DNA of 64,000 bases, from assembly GCA_018821435.1 (NCBI GenBank), contig JAHJME010000044.1:44171-108170 (forward strand). The letters are read 5' to 3'. How positions within the stretch are numbered: position 1 is the first letter of the stretch; every line of letters starts with the position of its first letter. The notes beneath the pieces are model-generated. The model did no database searches. It saw only the letters and a list, made by a program, of their open reading frames with translations, and was not told the origin of the DNA. Shown one piece after another: positions 42,179 through 49,656 of the stretch. Source of the DNA: Alphaproteobacteria bacterium. Lineage in GTDB: Bacteria > Pseudomonadota > Alphaproteobacteria > Caulobacterales > Caulobacteraceae. The translations under genes and the position numbers were made by a program.

Positions 42179-42193
42179 TTAACCGCAGGTTAA
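42179..42193. promoter_or_regulatory. CtrA-type box TTAA-N7-TTAA
   Basis: TTAACCGCAGGTTAA is an exact TTAA-N7-TTAA, the binding pattern of the cell-cycle regulator CtrA. It lies between the small minus-strand gene (47 bases away) and the plus-strand secreted protein gene (171 bases away), so the former is the likelier target. Confidence 0.6.
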
Positions 42194-42363
42194 CCTTCTA
42201 TACAATTACTGGTTGTAACCGCATGTGTCGCAGGGGTGCGCGCACGCCGGCTCTCGGCGCGGCCTGTGCGGCGCGACTCCGGTCGGCGATCCGCGTTCGT
42301 GGGACGTGATATGCGAAAGGGGTCCGACTTGCCGGACTCCACCATGGCGCGCATGCTGGCGCG

Positions 42364-42837
42364 ATGACCCGACGTTTTCGCGCCCTGATCCTCGGCCTCG
42401 CGCTGGCCACGCTGGCCGGCGCCGCCTCGGCCCGCGACTACATCGTCGTCGGCTCCACCGACCCCGCCATCGCCCGCGGCCAGGCCTATGACGGCGGCGC
42501 GAAGGTGTCGCTGGCGCCGGGCCGCACGCTGACCCTGATGCACGCGTCCGGGGATCTGGTCCGGCTGAAGGGCGTGGCCGGCGGCGTCCTGCTGCCCCGG
42601 CGTCAGACGAACCAGGCCGAGGCCGAACGCCTCGCCGTGCTGAAGATGATCGTCTCGACCGACCAGGGCGCGCCCGGCGCCGCGCGGCCCATGCGGACGC
42701 GGGCCGGCGTGTGCCCCACGCCCGAGGCGATCACCACCCTCGACGCCGTCGTGCAGGTCCACCAGGGCGGCTGCGCGACCGAGGCGGCCGAGGCGCTGGA
42801 CGCCTGGATCGCCAAACACCCGCCGACCGACCTCTGA
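42364..42837 (+). CDS. Secreted hypothetical protein, 157 aa
   Basis: Signal peptide MTRRFRALILGLALATLAG (cleaved after ASA) and a mature domain with YIVVGSTDPAIARGQAYDGGAKVSLAPGRTLTLMHASGDL followed by an Ala/Thr-rich part with two cysteines (GVCPTPEA and GGCATEAAE) that may pair. No function recognised. It stands alone between the CtrA box region and the DUF559 element. Confidence 0.75.
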   Translation: MTRRFRALILGLALATLAGAASARDYIVVGSTDPAIARGQAYDGGAKVSLAPGRTLTLMHASGDLVRLKGVAGGVLLPRRQTNQAEAERLAVLKMIVSTDQGAPGAARPMRTRAGVCPTPEAITTLDAVVQVHQGGCATEAAEALDAWIAKHPPTDL

Positions 42838-43027
42838 GCTGGGGGCGGTGACTTCGGTATCTTACGCTCGTCGGGGCGAAGGCCGGAATGAGCGGCATCG
42901 AGACGGCCGCGGGACGCTGCGCCTGCGCGGTTACGGTCAACGCCAACATGCGAGGTTCGCGCGGCGGCGGATGTCCGCGACCGGTGTTGACGGCGATGAG
43001 GGCGTTCGGCGCATTGGGACGTCATCA

Positions 43028-43087
43028 CTCCTCTCCCCCCGAGCGGAGCGAAGAGTGGGGAGAGGGTAGGGAGAGGGGCGACGCAGG
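43028..43087 (+). repeat. Left inverted repeat of the DUF559 element
   Basis: Purine/pyrimidine-skewed arm starting CTCCTCTCCCCCC, with a short centre GAGCGGAGCG, then a 37-base block from 43051 (AAGAGTGGGGAGAGGG) to 43087 (GACGCAGG) repeated inverted at 43540-43576. CTCTCCCC and GGGGAGAG also allow the arm to fold on itself. Confidence 0.85.
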
Positions 43088-43109
43088 ACTTGAAGCCGCC
43101 GCTCCAGGT

Positions 43110-43493
43110 TCAGCCAGGACCCATGGACGGATGCTCGCCGCCGCACGCATCCAGGATCGTGTCGCACACGCCGTCGCGGTTCGTCAGCACGGCGGAGTTC
43201 CAGAAGCGGATGACCCGCAGCCCCAGACCTTCGAGATAGGCCGTCCGACGGTCGTCATAGGCCATTTGCTCGGCGTGCTGACCGCCATCGAGTTCGACGA
43301 CCAAGCCGGCCTCAACGCAAAGGAAGTCGAGGATGAACAGCCCCTTGGGGACCTGACGCCGCCATCGCCAGCCGCCGAGGCGTCGCGCGCGTAGCGCGTT
43401 CCACAGCCGCGCCTCGGCGTCGGTATCGTCACGGCGTAGCGCCCGAGCGCGATCGAGCGGCGTGGTGTCTTTCAGCGTCTTGAAGGTCGCCAT
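43110..43493 (-). CDS. DUF559 endonuclease-like protein (Vsr/PD-(D/E)XK fold)
   Basis: 127 aa. ARALRRDDTDAEARLWNALRARRLGGWRW is the helical start and FILDFLCVEAGLVVELDGGQH the nuclease core with the Asp and Glu-x-Asp pattern; RTAYLEGLGLRVIRFWNSAVL completes the family signature. Related to the very short patch repair endonuclease Vsr; the role of DUF559 proteins is not established. No ribosome site is clear. The gene is framed by long inverted repeats, unlike its operon-packed neighbours. Confidence 0.88.
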   Translation of the reverse strand: MATFKTLKDTTPLDRARALRRDDTDAEARLWNALRARRLGGWRWRRQVPKGLFILDFLCVEAGLVVELDGGQHAEQMAYDDRRTAYLEGLGLRVIRFWNSAVLTNRDGVCDTILDACGGEHPSMGPG

Positions 43494-43539
43494 GATCTGA
43501 AGGGTGGGTCATGGCTGGACCATCGTGCAAGCGTTGAGG

Positions 43540-43611
43540 CCTGCGTCGCCCCTCTCCCTACCCTCTCCCCACTCTTCCCCCGGCTCAAGGCCGGGGTCGG
43601 GGGGAGAGGAG
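43540..43611 (-). repeat. Right inverted repeat of the DUF559 element
   Basis: Starts CCTGCGTCGCCCCTCTCC and continues to CCCCACTCTT (43576), the exact inverse of 43051-43087, then a different centre that is itself a hairpin (CCCCCGGCTC with GCCGGGG) and ends GGGGGGAGAGGAG, the inverse of the left outer end. Confidence 0.85.
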
Positions 43612-43717
43612 GCGCCCGCTCCCACCCGTCGCTGACGTTCGCGTGGTCTGCTTGTCGGCGACAAGCCCGATGTCTGCCGTCCGGACGCGGGCCGGTTTCG
43701 TTTCGTCCCGCCGCGCC

Positions 43718-44497
43718 CTAGCCGCCGCGTGCGACGAACCAGCCGTTGCGGAAGCCGTCGGCGGCTTTGGCGTAGGGGAAGGGTTGGCCTTCCAGGGTCA
43801 GCACCGTGCCGCCGGCGGCTTCCAGCACCGCGTGGCCGGCGGCGATGTCCCACTCCATGGTCGGGCCATGGCGCGGATAGATGTCGGCCGAGCCCTCGGC
43901 GATCCGGCAGAACTTGATCGACGAATCCATCGGCTGGGGCACGTCGAAGCCGTACTCCTCGGCCAGCTTTTGGGTCGTCTCGGGCTTCATGGTGTGGCTG
44001 ACCAAGGCGATGGCGTGGCCCTTGGGCCAGGCGCGCACATGGATCGGCGCGCCGGCGCCGCCCTTGGTCCGCTTCAGGGCCACGCCCTTGTGGGTGTACC
44101 AGGTCTCGCCGCTGGGCGGGGCGCAGACCGCGCCGGCGACCGGGCGGCCGTCCTGGATCAGGGCGATGTTGACCGTGAAGTTCGGGTCGCCGCGCACGAA
44201 GGCCTTGGTGCCGTCCACCGGGTCGACCAGGAAGAAGCGGGGCCCGATGGCCTCGGGCGTCCCGAACTCGCTGGCGTGCTCCTCCGAGATCACCGGGATG
44301 TCGGGGAAATGCCGGGCCAGATGCTCAAGGATCAGCTTTTCGCCGCGCTGGTCCGCGACGGTGACCGGGCTCTCGTCGGCCTTGGTGAGGACCTCGATTC
44401 CCGAGCGCCATAGCGGCAGGACCAGGAGGGCGGCGGCCTCGCAGATCTCGGCGAGAATCTCGCCGACGTCATTCTCGTGCTTGGCGTGGTCGTTCAA
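43718..44497 (-). CDS. cysQ: 3'(2'),5'-bisphosphate nucleotidase CysQ (inositol monophosphatase family)
   Basis: 259 aa. Mg-dependent phosphatase that removes PAP from sulfate assimilation. Metal ligands: SEEHASEFG (Glu), LVDPVDGTKAFVRG (DPxDGT with Asp ligands) and MEWDIAAGHAVLEAAGG (Asp). PVTVADQRGEKLIL is typical of CysQ over inositol phosphatases. Its start overlaps the stop of the DUF3553 gene, so they are co-translated. Confidence 0.93.
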   Translation of the reverse strand: MNDHAKHENDVGEILAEICEAAALLVLPLWRSGIEVLTKADESPVTVADQRGEKLILEHLARHFPDIPVISEEHASEFGTPEAIGPRFFLVDPVDGTKAFVRGDPNFTVNIALIQDGRPVAGAVCAPPSGETWYTHKGVALKRTKGGAGAPIHVRAWPKGHAIALVSHTMKPETTQKLAEEYGFDVPQPMDSSIKFCRIAEGSADIYPRHGPTMEWDIAAGHAVLEAAGGTVLTLEGQPFPYAKAADGFRNGWFVARGG

Positions 44498-44691
44498 GTC
44501 GCCCTCGGATCGTCAGATACGAACACCAGGGTCACGACGGTGGCGTCGATCGTCTGCTTGCCCGCGTGTTCGAAGTTCACGGTCACCTTCCGGCCGGCCA
44601 CCGACTGGACCTGGCCCAGCCCCCAATCGGCTTCGGTCGGGTGACGCACCAGGACGCCCGGCTCCAGGAAAGGGTCCCAAAACGTCGCCAT
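44494..44691 (-). CDS. DUF3553 domain protein
   Basis: 65 aa with PGVLVRHPTEADWGLGQVQSVAGRKVTVNFEHAGKQ, the small beta-barrel pattern of DUF3553 (CarD/Tudor-like DNA- or RNA-associated folds). Function not established. The start MATFWD is chosen for the AAGGAAG site upstream. Divergent from chpT, 65 bases away; coupled to cysQ downstream. Confidence 0.85.
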   Translation of the reverse strand: MATFWDPFLEPGVLVRHPTEADWGLGQVQSVAGRKVTVNFEHAGKQTIDATVVTLVFVSDDPRAT

Positions 44692-44756
44692 GGCGGCTTC
44701 CTTAGAGAGGCCGGGGCGTTTCCCCAAGGCGCAAATCGCGTCAAAGCTGAGCCGCC

Positions 44757-45407
44757 ATGACCGACACCAACGACCTGACCGTGCGCCCCGCCGAGCTCGC
44801 CGCCTATCTGGCGGCGCGCATGTGCCACGACTTCATCAGCCCCGCGAGCGCCATCTCCTCGGGCCTCGACCTGCTTGAGGACCCCTCCGCGCAGGACATG
44901 CGCGAGGAGGCGATGGGCCTGATCGTCTCGTCGGCCAAGAAGCTGGCGGACCTGCTGTCGTTCTGCCGGGTGGCGTTCGGCGCCTCGGCCTCGGCCGAAA
45001 CCTTCGATGTCCGCGACCTGGACAAGCTGGCGCGCGGCGTCTTCAACCACATGCGCGCCGAACTGCAGTGGGATGTCGACGCCCCCGCCGTGAACAAGCC
45101 CGCCGCCCGCACCCTGCTGAACCTGGCCCAGATGGCCGGCGCGGCCCTGCCCATCGGCGGGATCGCCAAGGTCCGCGCCGTGCAGGAGGGCGCCTCGCTG
45201 GCCATCGCCATCGAGTCCACCGGTCCCCGCGCCCGCCTGCGTCCCGAGGTGCTGGCCGGCCTGCTGGGCCAGCCCCTGGGCGAGGGCCTGCACGGCCACT
45301 GGGTCCAGGCCTATTACACCCACCTGTTCGTCACCGACGCCGGCGGCCGCGTGTTCGCCGACGTGCAGGAGGAACGGGTGGTCTTCGCCGCGACATTGCC
45401 GGCCTAA
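44757..45407 (+). CDS. chpT: Histidine phosphotransferase ChpT
   Basis: 216 aa. ARMCHDFISPASAISSGLDLLED holds the phospho-accepting histidine (residue 24) in the first helix of the dimerisation domain; the C-terminal half is a degenerate kinase-like ATPase fold without nucleotide motifs. In Caulobacter ChpT relays phosphate from CckA to CtrA and CpdR, controlling the cell cycle. The neighbours (DUF3553, cysQ, CheY-like, cheR) match the family order. Confidence 0.95.
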   Translation: MTDTNDLTVRPAELAAYLAARMCHDFISPASAISSGLDLLEDPSAQDMREEAMGLIVSSAKKLADLLSFCRVAFGASASAETFDVRDLDKLARGVFNHMRAELQWDVDAPAVNKPAARTLLNLAQMAGAALPIGGIAKVRAVQEGASLAIAIESTGPRARLRPEVLAGLLGQPLGEGLHGHWVQAYYTHLFVTDAGGRVFADVQEERVVFAATLPA

Positions 45408-45490
45408 GACCCTCTTCTTCATCGGATAATACCCCGCGTTAACCAACGCGGCGCGAGATACGGCTCCATGCTGCTGGAGCGCCGCAAGCC

Positions 45491-45859
45491 GTGAAGACCT
45501 GTCTCGTCGTCGACGACAGCCGCGTGATCCGCAAGGTCTCGCGCCGGATCCTCGAGGACCTCGGGTTCGAGGTGGCCGAGGCGGCCGACGGCGTCGAGGC
45601 GATGGCCTGGTGCACCGCCGTGATGCCCGACGCGATCCTGCTGGACTGGCGGATGCCGGCGATGGACGGGCTGGAGTTCGTCAAGAAGCTGCGCGCCGAG
45701 GTCGGCGGCGACCAGCCCAAGGTCGTGTTCTGCAGCGTCGAGAACGAGATCGAGGCGATCCGCGAGGCGTTGGACGCCGGCGCCGACGAATACATCATGA
45801 AGCCCTTCGACGGCGGTATCGTCGCCGGCAAGCTGGGCTATCTGGGGCTGCTGGCATGA
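45491..45859 (+). CDS. Single-domain CheY-like response regulator
   Basis: 122-aa receiver domain only. CLVVDDSRVIRKVSRRIL supplies the acidic pocket, ILLDWRMPAMDG the phospho-accepting Asp, FCSV the Ser/Thr switch position and YIMKPFD the lysine. GTG start. Its stop overlaps the cheR start (ATGA). Not linked to a full chemotaxis operon here; in this family such a pair stands beside chpT and may modulate motility or CtrA signalling. A small hairpin (CCGCGTT and AACGCGG, 45434-45451) lies in the leader. Confidence 0.92.
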   Translation: MKTCLVVDDSRVIRKVSRRILEDLGFEVAEAADGVEAMAWCTAVMPDAILLDWRMPAMDGLEFVKKLRAEVGGDQPKVVFCSVENEIEAIREALDAGADEYIMKPFDGGIVAGKLGYLGLLA

Positions 45860-46668
45860 TCCCGCTGCTGGACCTGTCCTTCATTTCGACCCTTTGCCTG
45901 ACGCGGGCCGGCCTCAAGGTCGACGCCGAGAAGGCCTATCTGATCGAGAGCCGCCTGGCGCCCCTGGCCCGGCGCGAGTGCTTCAGTTCGACCGAGGCGT
46001 TCATCGACGCCCTGCGCCACGGGGTGGACGACCGCCTGGCCTGGGCCGCGGTCGAGGCCATGGCGCTGCCCGAGAGCGAGTTCTTCCGCGACCATCACGT
46101 CTTCAGCCAGCTGGCCGACGATGTCGTCCCCGCGCTGGCCCGCGCGCGCGGCGGAGAGCCGGTGCGCATCTGGAGCGCCGGCTGCGGAACGGGGCAGGAG
46201 ATCTATTCCCTGACCATGCTGCTGGCCGACGCCCCCGGGCTCAAGGTCGAGCTGTTCGCCTCCGACCTCTCCGAACGCAGCCTGGAAAAGGCCCAGAGCG
46301 GCCGCTATTCGCAGTTCGAGGTCCAGCGAGGCCTGCCGGCGCGGATGCTGGTGCGTCATTTCGAAAAGGACGGCGAGTCGTTCGCGCTTTCGCCCCGCGT
46401 GCGCCAGATGGTGCGCTGGCGCCGGGTGAACCTGATGGACGACCTGGCCCGTGTCGGTCAGTTCGACCTGATCCTCTGCCGCAACGTGGTGGGACAGCTG
46501 GCGCCGGAGGCGGGCGTCCATGTGCTGGGCGCGCTGCACGACGCGCTGGCGCCGGGCGGCTTCCTGGCGCTGGGGCAGAACGATTCCGCGGGCAAGGCCT
46601 TCGTGCGCGCCGCGCCCGACCTCAGCCTCTACGCCGCCACCGGCCAGGCGGCCCGCTCGGCGGCCTGA
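45856..46668 (+). CDS. cheR: CheR-type protein glutamate methyltransferase
   Basis: 270 aa: N-terminal helical domain (FISTLCLTRAGLKVDAEKAYLIESRLAPLA) with ESEFFRDHHVF, then the SAM-binding Rossmann domain with IWSAGCGTGQEIYSLTMLL and DLILCRNVVGQLAPE, where classical CheR has CRNVLIYF. It methylates receptor glutamates using SAM, or another target given the isolated location. Co-translated with the CheY-like gene. Confidence 0.92.
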   Translation: MIPLLDLSFISTLCLTRAGLKVDAEKAYLIESRLAPLARRECFSSTEAFIDALRHGVDDRLAWAAVEAMALPESEFFRDHHVFSQLADDVVPALARARGGEPVRIWSAGCGTGQEIYSLTMLLADAPGLKVELFASDLSERSLEKAQSGRYSQFEVQRGLPARMLVRHFEKDGESFALSPRVRQMVRWRRVNLMDDLARVGQFDLILCRNVVGQLAPEAGVHVLGALHDALAPGGFLALGQNDSAGKAFVRAAPDLSLYAATGQAARSAA

Positions 46669-46672
46669 CACG

Positions 46673-46703
46673 AAAAAGGCCCCGGCGCTTTCGCACCGGG
46701 GCC
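46673..46703 (-). terminator. Rho-independent terminator of the entericidin gene
   Basis: On the minus strand GGCCCCGG, a ten-base loop and CCGGGGCC are followed by TTTTTCG. It closes the short entericidin transcript and faces the end of cheR. Confidence 0.85.
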
Positions 46704-46726
46704 CGATCGACGGCTTGGAGCCGTGA

Positions 46727-46864
46727 CTACTTCTTCGCGTCTTCGGCGGTGCTGGTGACCGCTTCACCGGCGGACTTCACGTCCTTGCCGGCGCCCGACA
46801 CGGTGTTGCAGGCCGTGGAGGCCAGGCTGGCGGCCAGGACGGCCAGCAGGATGACTTTGCGCAT
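46727..46864 (-). CDS. Entericidin-like small lipoprotein, 45 aa
   Basis: MRKVILLAVLAASLASTAC is a lipoprotein signal with lipobox STAC; the mature part NTVSGAGKDVKSAGEAV then TSTAEDAKK is the short amphipathic sequence of the entericidin A/B family. These are membrane-active or stress-linked lipoproteins. GGAG lies before the ATG. A GGAAC-N17-CGTT promoter overlaps the end of phyK just upstream, and a terminator follows, so this is a one-gene SigT-controlled unit. It is below the usual 60-aa ORF size and easily missed. Confidence 0.88.
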   Translation of the reverse strand: MRKVILLAVLAASLASTACNTVSGAGKDVKSAGEAVTSTAEDAKK

Positions 46865-46901
46865 AGGTGTTCTCCGAGGGAATTGAAACTCGCCCAGCGG
46901 C

Positions 46902-46927
46902 AACGCTTCAGGCCGCGGCCTGGTTCC
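46902..46927 (-). promoter_or_regulatory. SigT (EcfG) promoter of the entericidin gene
   Basis: On the minus strand: GGAAC, 17 bases, CGTT. The -35 box lies inside the last codons of phyK and the -10 just after its stop; the start of the lipoprotein gene is 38 bases downstream of the -10. Confidence 0.75.
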
Positions 46928-48626
46928 CCACGGCCGGCGGCGCGCGATCGGCGGCCGGTGTCGGGAAGATCAGCCGGGCGGTGACCCCGCCCGCTTCGTT
47001 GCGGAAAAGCTCGGCCCGGCCGCGAAGCTGGCGGGCGAAGGCGGTCATCAGGGTGCGGCCGACGCCGGACGACATCAGATCCCCCTCCTCGACCTGGCCA
47101 TCGTCGCAAATCTCCAGAACGGCCTCCTCGCCGTTCACGGTGAAGTTCAGCCGCAGCACGCCGCCCCGCGCCCTGAACGCATGCTTCTGGGCGTTGGTGA
47201 TCGCTTCCACCGCGAACAAGGCCAGGGGCGCCAGCCGGTCGGGGTCGATCACCAGGGGATCGACCTTAAGCTCGGTGCGCACGGTGTGGCCCTGCATCAG
47301 CTCGCCGTTGACCAACTGGGCGGTCAGTTCCTCCAGGAAGGGCCGCAGGTCGACCCGCTTCAGGTCGGGACCTTGGTAGAGGGCGCGATAGATCAGGGCC
47401 AAGGCGGTGATCCGCTGGCGGGTGTCGCTCATCGCCGAGCGCGCGGCGGGGTCGGTCAGCGCTCGCTGCTGCATGTTCAGCAGGCTGGAGATGACCTGCA
47501 GGTTGTTCTTCACCCGGTGGTGGATCTCGCGCATCAGCGAGTCCTTCTGGGCCAGGCTGTCGCGCAGGGAGGCGTCGCGGCCGACGATGGCGTCGGCCAT
47601 GTCCTCCAGCGTCTCGGCCAGTTCGCGGATTTCGGGCGGCATCTGCTCGGCCTGGACCGGCCGCACGCTGAGGCGGCCCCGGGCGTACAGGGCCGCGATG
47701 CGCTGCAGATAGACGATCCAGCGCACCACCACCCGGTCGGCCACCACCGACACGGTGATCAGCGCCAGCAGGAAGGTCAGCAGCGGGAAGGCGATGCCGG
47801 TCAGCGGGTTCAGCCGCGCCCACGACAGGATGCCCGGCGACTGGGCCGAGAGCACCACATAGACCTCGTCGCCGATAACCGGCGCGGCGGAATAGACCCG
47901 GCGACGGCCCTTGCCGTCCTTGCCGTACCAGACCAGCGATCCCCGCGCCTCGACCTTGGCGCGCCAATCGGTGGGCAGCCGGGGGAAGGCGCCGGCGTCG
48001 GTATAGGTGATGTAGCGGCCGGTCTTCTCGACCAGCCCCACCTCGGCGCCCTTCGGCAGCGAGGGGTCGTTGACCTGGGGCTGCAGGCTGGACAGCGCGA
48101 TCACCGCCGCGAAGGCGCCGTCGAACGTTCCGTCGCTGGCCTGGGCGCGGGCCGAGGTCAGGATCGCCGGCTCCTCCGCATAGGCCGAGCCGGGGTCGCG
48201 GGTGATGGCGAAGGCCCCGCCCTCGGAAAGCTGGCGGAACCAGGGACGCTCGGCCCGGCCAAGGTCGGCGGGCACCCCGCCGGCGGCGCAGACCACGCGC
48301 CCCTGCCGGTCGAAGCGGATCAGGTTGAGGTAGCCCGGGATGCGGGTGGTCACCTGCTCCAGCCGCTTCTGGCACTGGAAGCCGATGGCGCCGGGCGCCA
48401 GCGTCTGCAGAAGGATGTCGGCGCTTTCCATCCGCGCACGGGCGGTCGCGGCGCTGCGCTCGGCCGCGAAGCCGAGGTTCTGCCGCAGCTCGCGGCCCTC
48501 GCGCTGGAAGCCGATCGCCGATTGCAGCGCGCCCAGCACCAGGACGGGCAACAATGCAGCCGCCAGGGCCGCGATAAGGCGGACCCGGATCGTGCTCAAC
48601 GAACCGGTGGGAAATCCAACCATCAC
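46908..48626 (-). CDS. phyK: General stress response sensor kinase PhyK
   Basis: 572 aa. TM1 at about residues 15-37, a periplasmic sensor region to about 280, TM2 (LTGIAFPLLTFLLALITVSVV), then a HisKA_2 (HRxxN) phospho-acceptor helix REIHHRVKNNLQVISSLLNMQ and a HATPase domain (EAITNAQKHAFRARGG, CDDGQ, SSGVGRTLM). PhyK phosphorylates PhyR on stress. It follows sigT by six bases, giving the operon nepR-sigT-phyK. Its end contains the entericidin promoter. Confidence 0.93.
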   Translation of the reverse strand: MMVGFPTGSLSTIRVRLIAALAAALLPVLVLGALQSAIGFQREGRELRQNLGFAAERSAATARARMESADILLQTLAPGAIGFQCQKRLEQVTTRIPGYLNLIRFDRQGRVVCAAGGVPADLGRAERPWFRQLSEGGAFAITRDPGSAYAEEPAILTSARAQASDGTFDGAFAAVIALSSLQPQVNDPSLPKGAEVGLVEKTGRYITYTDAGAFPRLPTDWRAKVEARGSLVWYGKDGKGRRRVYSAAPVIGDEVYVVLSAQSPGILSWARLNPLTGIAFPLLTFLLALITVSVVADRVVVRWIVYLQRIAALYARGRLSVRPVQAEQMPPEIRELAETLEDMADAIVGRDASLRDSLAQKDSLMREIHHRVKNNLQVISSLLNMQQRALTDPAARSAMSDTRQRITALALIYRALYQGPDLKRVDLRPFLEELTAQLVNGELMQGHTVRTELKVDPLVIDPDRLAPLALFAVEAITNAQKHAFRARGGVLRLNFTVNGEEAVLEICDDGQVEEGDLMSSGVGRTLMTAFARQLRGRAELFRNEAGGVTARLIFPTPAADRAPPAVGNQAAA

Positions 48627-48632
48627 GACGTC

Positions 48633-49241
48633 CTACCGGACGCTGCTTAAGCGCTCCGCGTCGGCCAGGATAGAACGCATCGCATCGCTAGCGGATGCCC
48701 CATCGCGATCATAAGCCCCAGCCTCGAGGATGCCGTGCAACGCGCGACGCGCCCGGCTGACCCGGCTCTTCACGGTGCCCACGGCGCAGCCGCAGATCTC
48801 GGCGGCCTCTTCGTAGGCGAAACCGCCGGCGCCCACGAGGATCAGCGCTTCACGCTGTTCCGCGGGAAGCATCGCCAGACCCAGGCGCAGCTCGTCCAGG
48901 GCGACGGGCGCCTCGGGATCGTCCACCGCCACCAGGGTCCGCTCGGCGGATTCCTGGTCGAGCTGGCTCTGACGCCAGGAGCGGCGCTTCTCGGAATAGA
49001 ACTGGTTGCGCAGGATCATGAAGGTCCAGGCCTTCATGTTCGTGCCCATCTGGAAGCTGGCGCGCGCGTCCCAGGCCTTCATCATGGCGTCCTGCGCCAG
49101 GTCGTCGGCCGCGGTGGGGTCGCCGCACAGGGTGCGGGCGAAGGCGCGCAGGTGGGGAATGAGCTTGACCAGCTCGCGTTTGAAGGCGGCGTCGTCCTCC
49201 GCGCTGCGCGGGGGGCGGACCTTTGCGATGGGGGCGTCCAT
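48633..49241 (-). CDS. sigT: ECF sigma factor SigT (EcfG family)
   Basis: 202 aa with sigma region 2 (LIPHLRAFARTLCGDPTAADDLAQDAMMKAW, MKAWTFMILRNQFYSEKRR) and region 4 (LGLAMLPAEQREALILVGAGGFAYEEAAEICGCAVGTVKSRVSRARRALH). It is the general stress sigma factor recognising GGAAC-N16/17-CGTT promoters, several of which are in this window. Its ATG overlaps the nepR stop (TAATG), fitting tight coupling of sigma and anti-sigma. Confidence 0.97.
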   Translation of the reverse strand: MDAPIAKVRPPRSAEDDAAFKRELVKLIPHLRAFARTLCGDPTAADDLAQDAMMKAWDARASFQMGTNMKAWTFMILRNQFYSEKRRSWRQSQLDQESAERTLVAVDDPEAPVALDELRLGLAMLPAEQREALILVGAGGFAYEEAAEICGCAVGTVKSRVSRARRALHGILEAGAYDRDGASASDAMRSILADAERLSSVR

Positions 49242-49426
49242 TACGCCTTCTCCGCGCGCTCGTCCGCGCGACGCAGGATTTCGAGGAACTCGTCCGGGAC
49301 GTCCTCGTTCACCACTTCGTCGAACATCTGGCGCAGGCGCACACCGATCGCCTGCTGACGCAGGCGGGCTTCATCAAGAGCTGCGGAGGCCTTGCGGCGC
49401 TCCGCTGTTGGACGCTGTTCGATCAT
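49241..49426 (-). CDS. nepR: Anti-sigma factor NepR
   Basis: 61 aa. The core IGVRLRQMFDEVVNEDVPDEFLEILRRAD contains the two short helices that bind SigT or, after stress, phosphorylated PhyR. The start MIEQRP is chosen because GGAG precedes it and the known protein is of this size; the open frame continues 76 codons upstream but overlaps the promoter, so that extension is not coding. A canonical SigT promoter lies 59-83 bases upstream, giving autoregulation. Confidence 0.93.
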   Translation of the reverse strand: MIEQRPTAERRKASAALDEARLRQQAIGVRLRQMFDEVVNEDVPDEFLEILRRADERAEKA

Positions 49427-49484
49427 CTTGCCGGCGCTCCGCTCACGCGGAGTCCGCCCCCTCTTAGGTTCCTTGCCAACGCTC

Positions 49485-49509
49485 AACGCCTCTTCCCCGT
49501 TCGGGTTCC
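49485..49509 (-). promoter_or_regulatory. SigT (EcfG) promoter of nepR-sigT-phyK
   Basis: On the minus strand: GGAAC, 16 bases, CGTT, an exact match to the EcfG consensus. A second, weaker minus-strand candidate (GGAAC-N17-TGTT, 49536-49561) overlaps the phyR promoter because the sequence GGGAACCGGTTCCC is palindromic. Confidence 0.85.
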
Positions 49510-49549
49510 CACGCGACGTCGAACAAGATGCGGAAAACACATCTGGAAG

Positions 49550-49574
49550 GGAACCGGTTCCCTGCGGTGACGTT
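49550..49574 (+). promoter_or_regulatory. SigT (EcfG) promoter of phyR
   Basis: GGAAC, 16 bases, CGTT on the plus strand, exact consensus, 82 bases before the phyR start. With the nepR promoter it forms a divergent autoregulated pair in a 230-base intergenic region. Confidence 0.85.
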
Positions 49575-49656
49575 TTCAGATCATCATGGGGTTCGGTCGG
49601 GGCGTATCCCTGCGCCGCGTCGCCATGCTCGAACTGCAATACGGGAGGGGTCACCC

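Larger units (their letters stand above)
43028..43611. mobile_element. Candidate element: DUF559 nuclease-like gene framed by long inverted repeats
   Basis: Inverted repeats at 43028-43087 and 43540-43611 enclose a single gene on the minus strand. The inner 37 bases of the two arms are exact reverse complements and the outer 13 bases also match, while the middle differs. The arrangement resembles REP-transposase loci, with a Vsr/DUF559-type nuclease in place of the transposase. No target-site duplication was confirmed, so mobility is inference. Confidence 0.5.

Noticed and set aside
42838..43027. Possible small frames between the secreted protein gene and the DUF559 element
   Set aside because: All frames have shadow-like composition and no ribosome site; nothing is supported in this stretch.
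45434..45451. CCGCGTT-AACC-AACGCGG hairpin containing TTAA before the CheY-like gene
   Set aside because: It has only one TTAA half-site, so not a CtrA box, and no T-run, so not a terminator; left as an unexplained leader hairpin.
49427..49654. N-terminal extension of nepR to 137 aa
   Set aside because: It covers the SigT promoter of nepR and the intergenic region; the ribosome site and known size support the 61-aa form.
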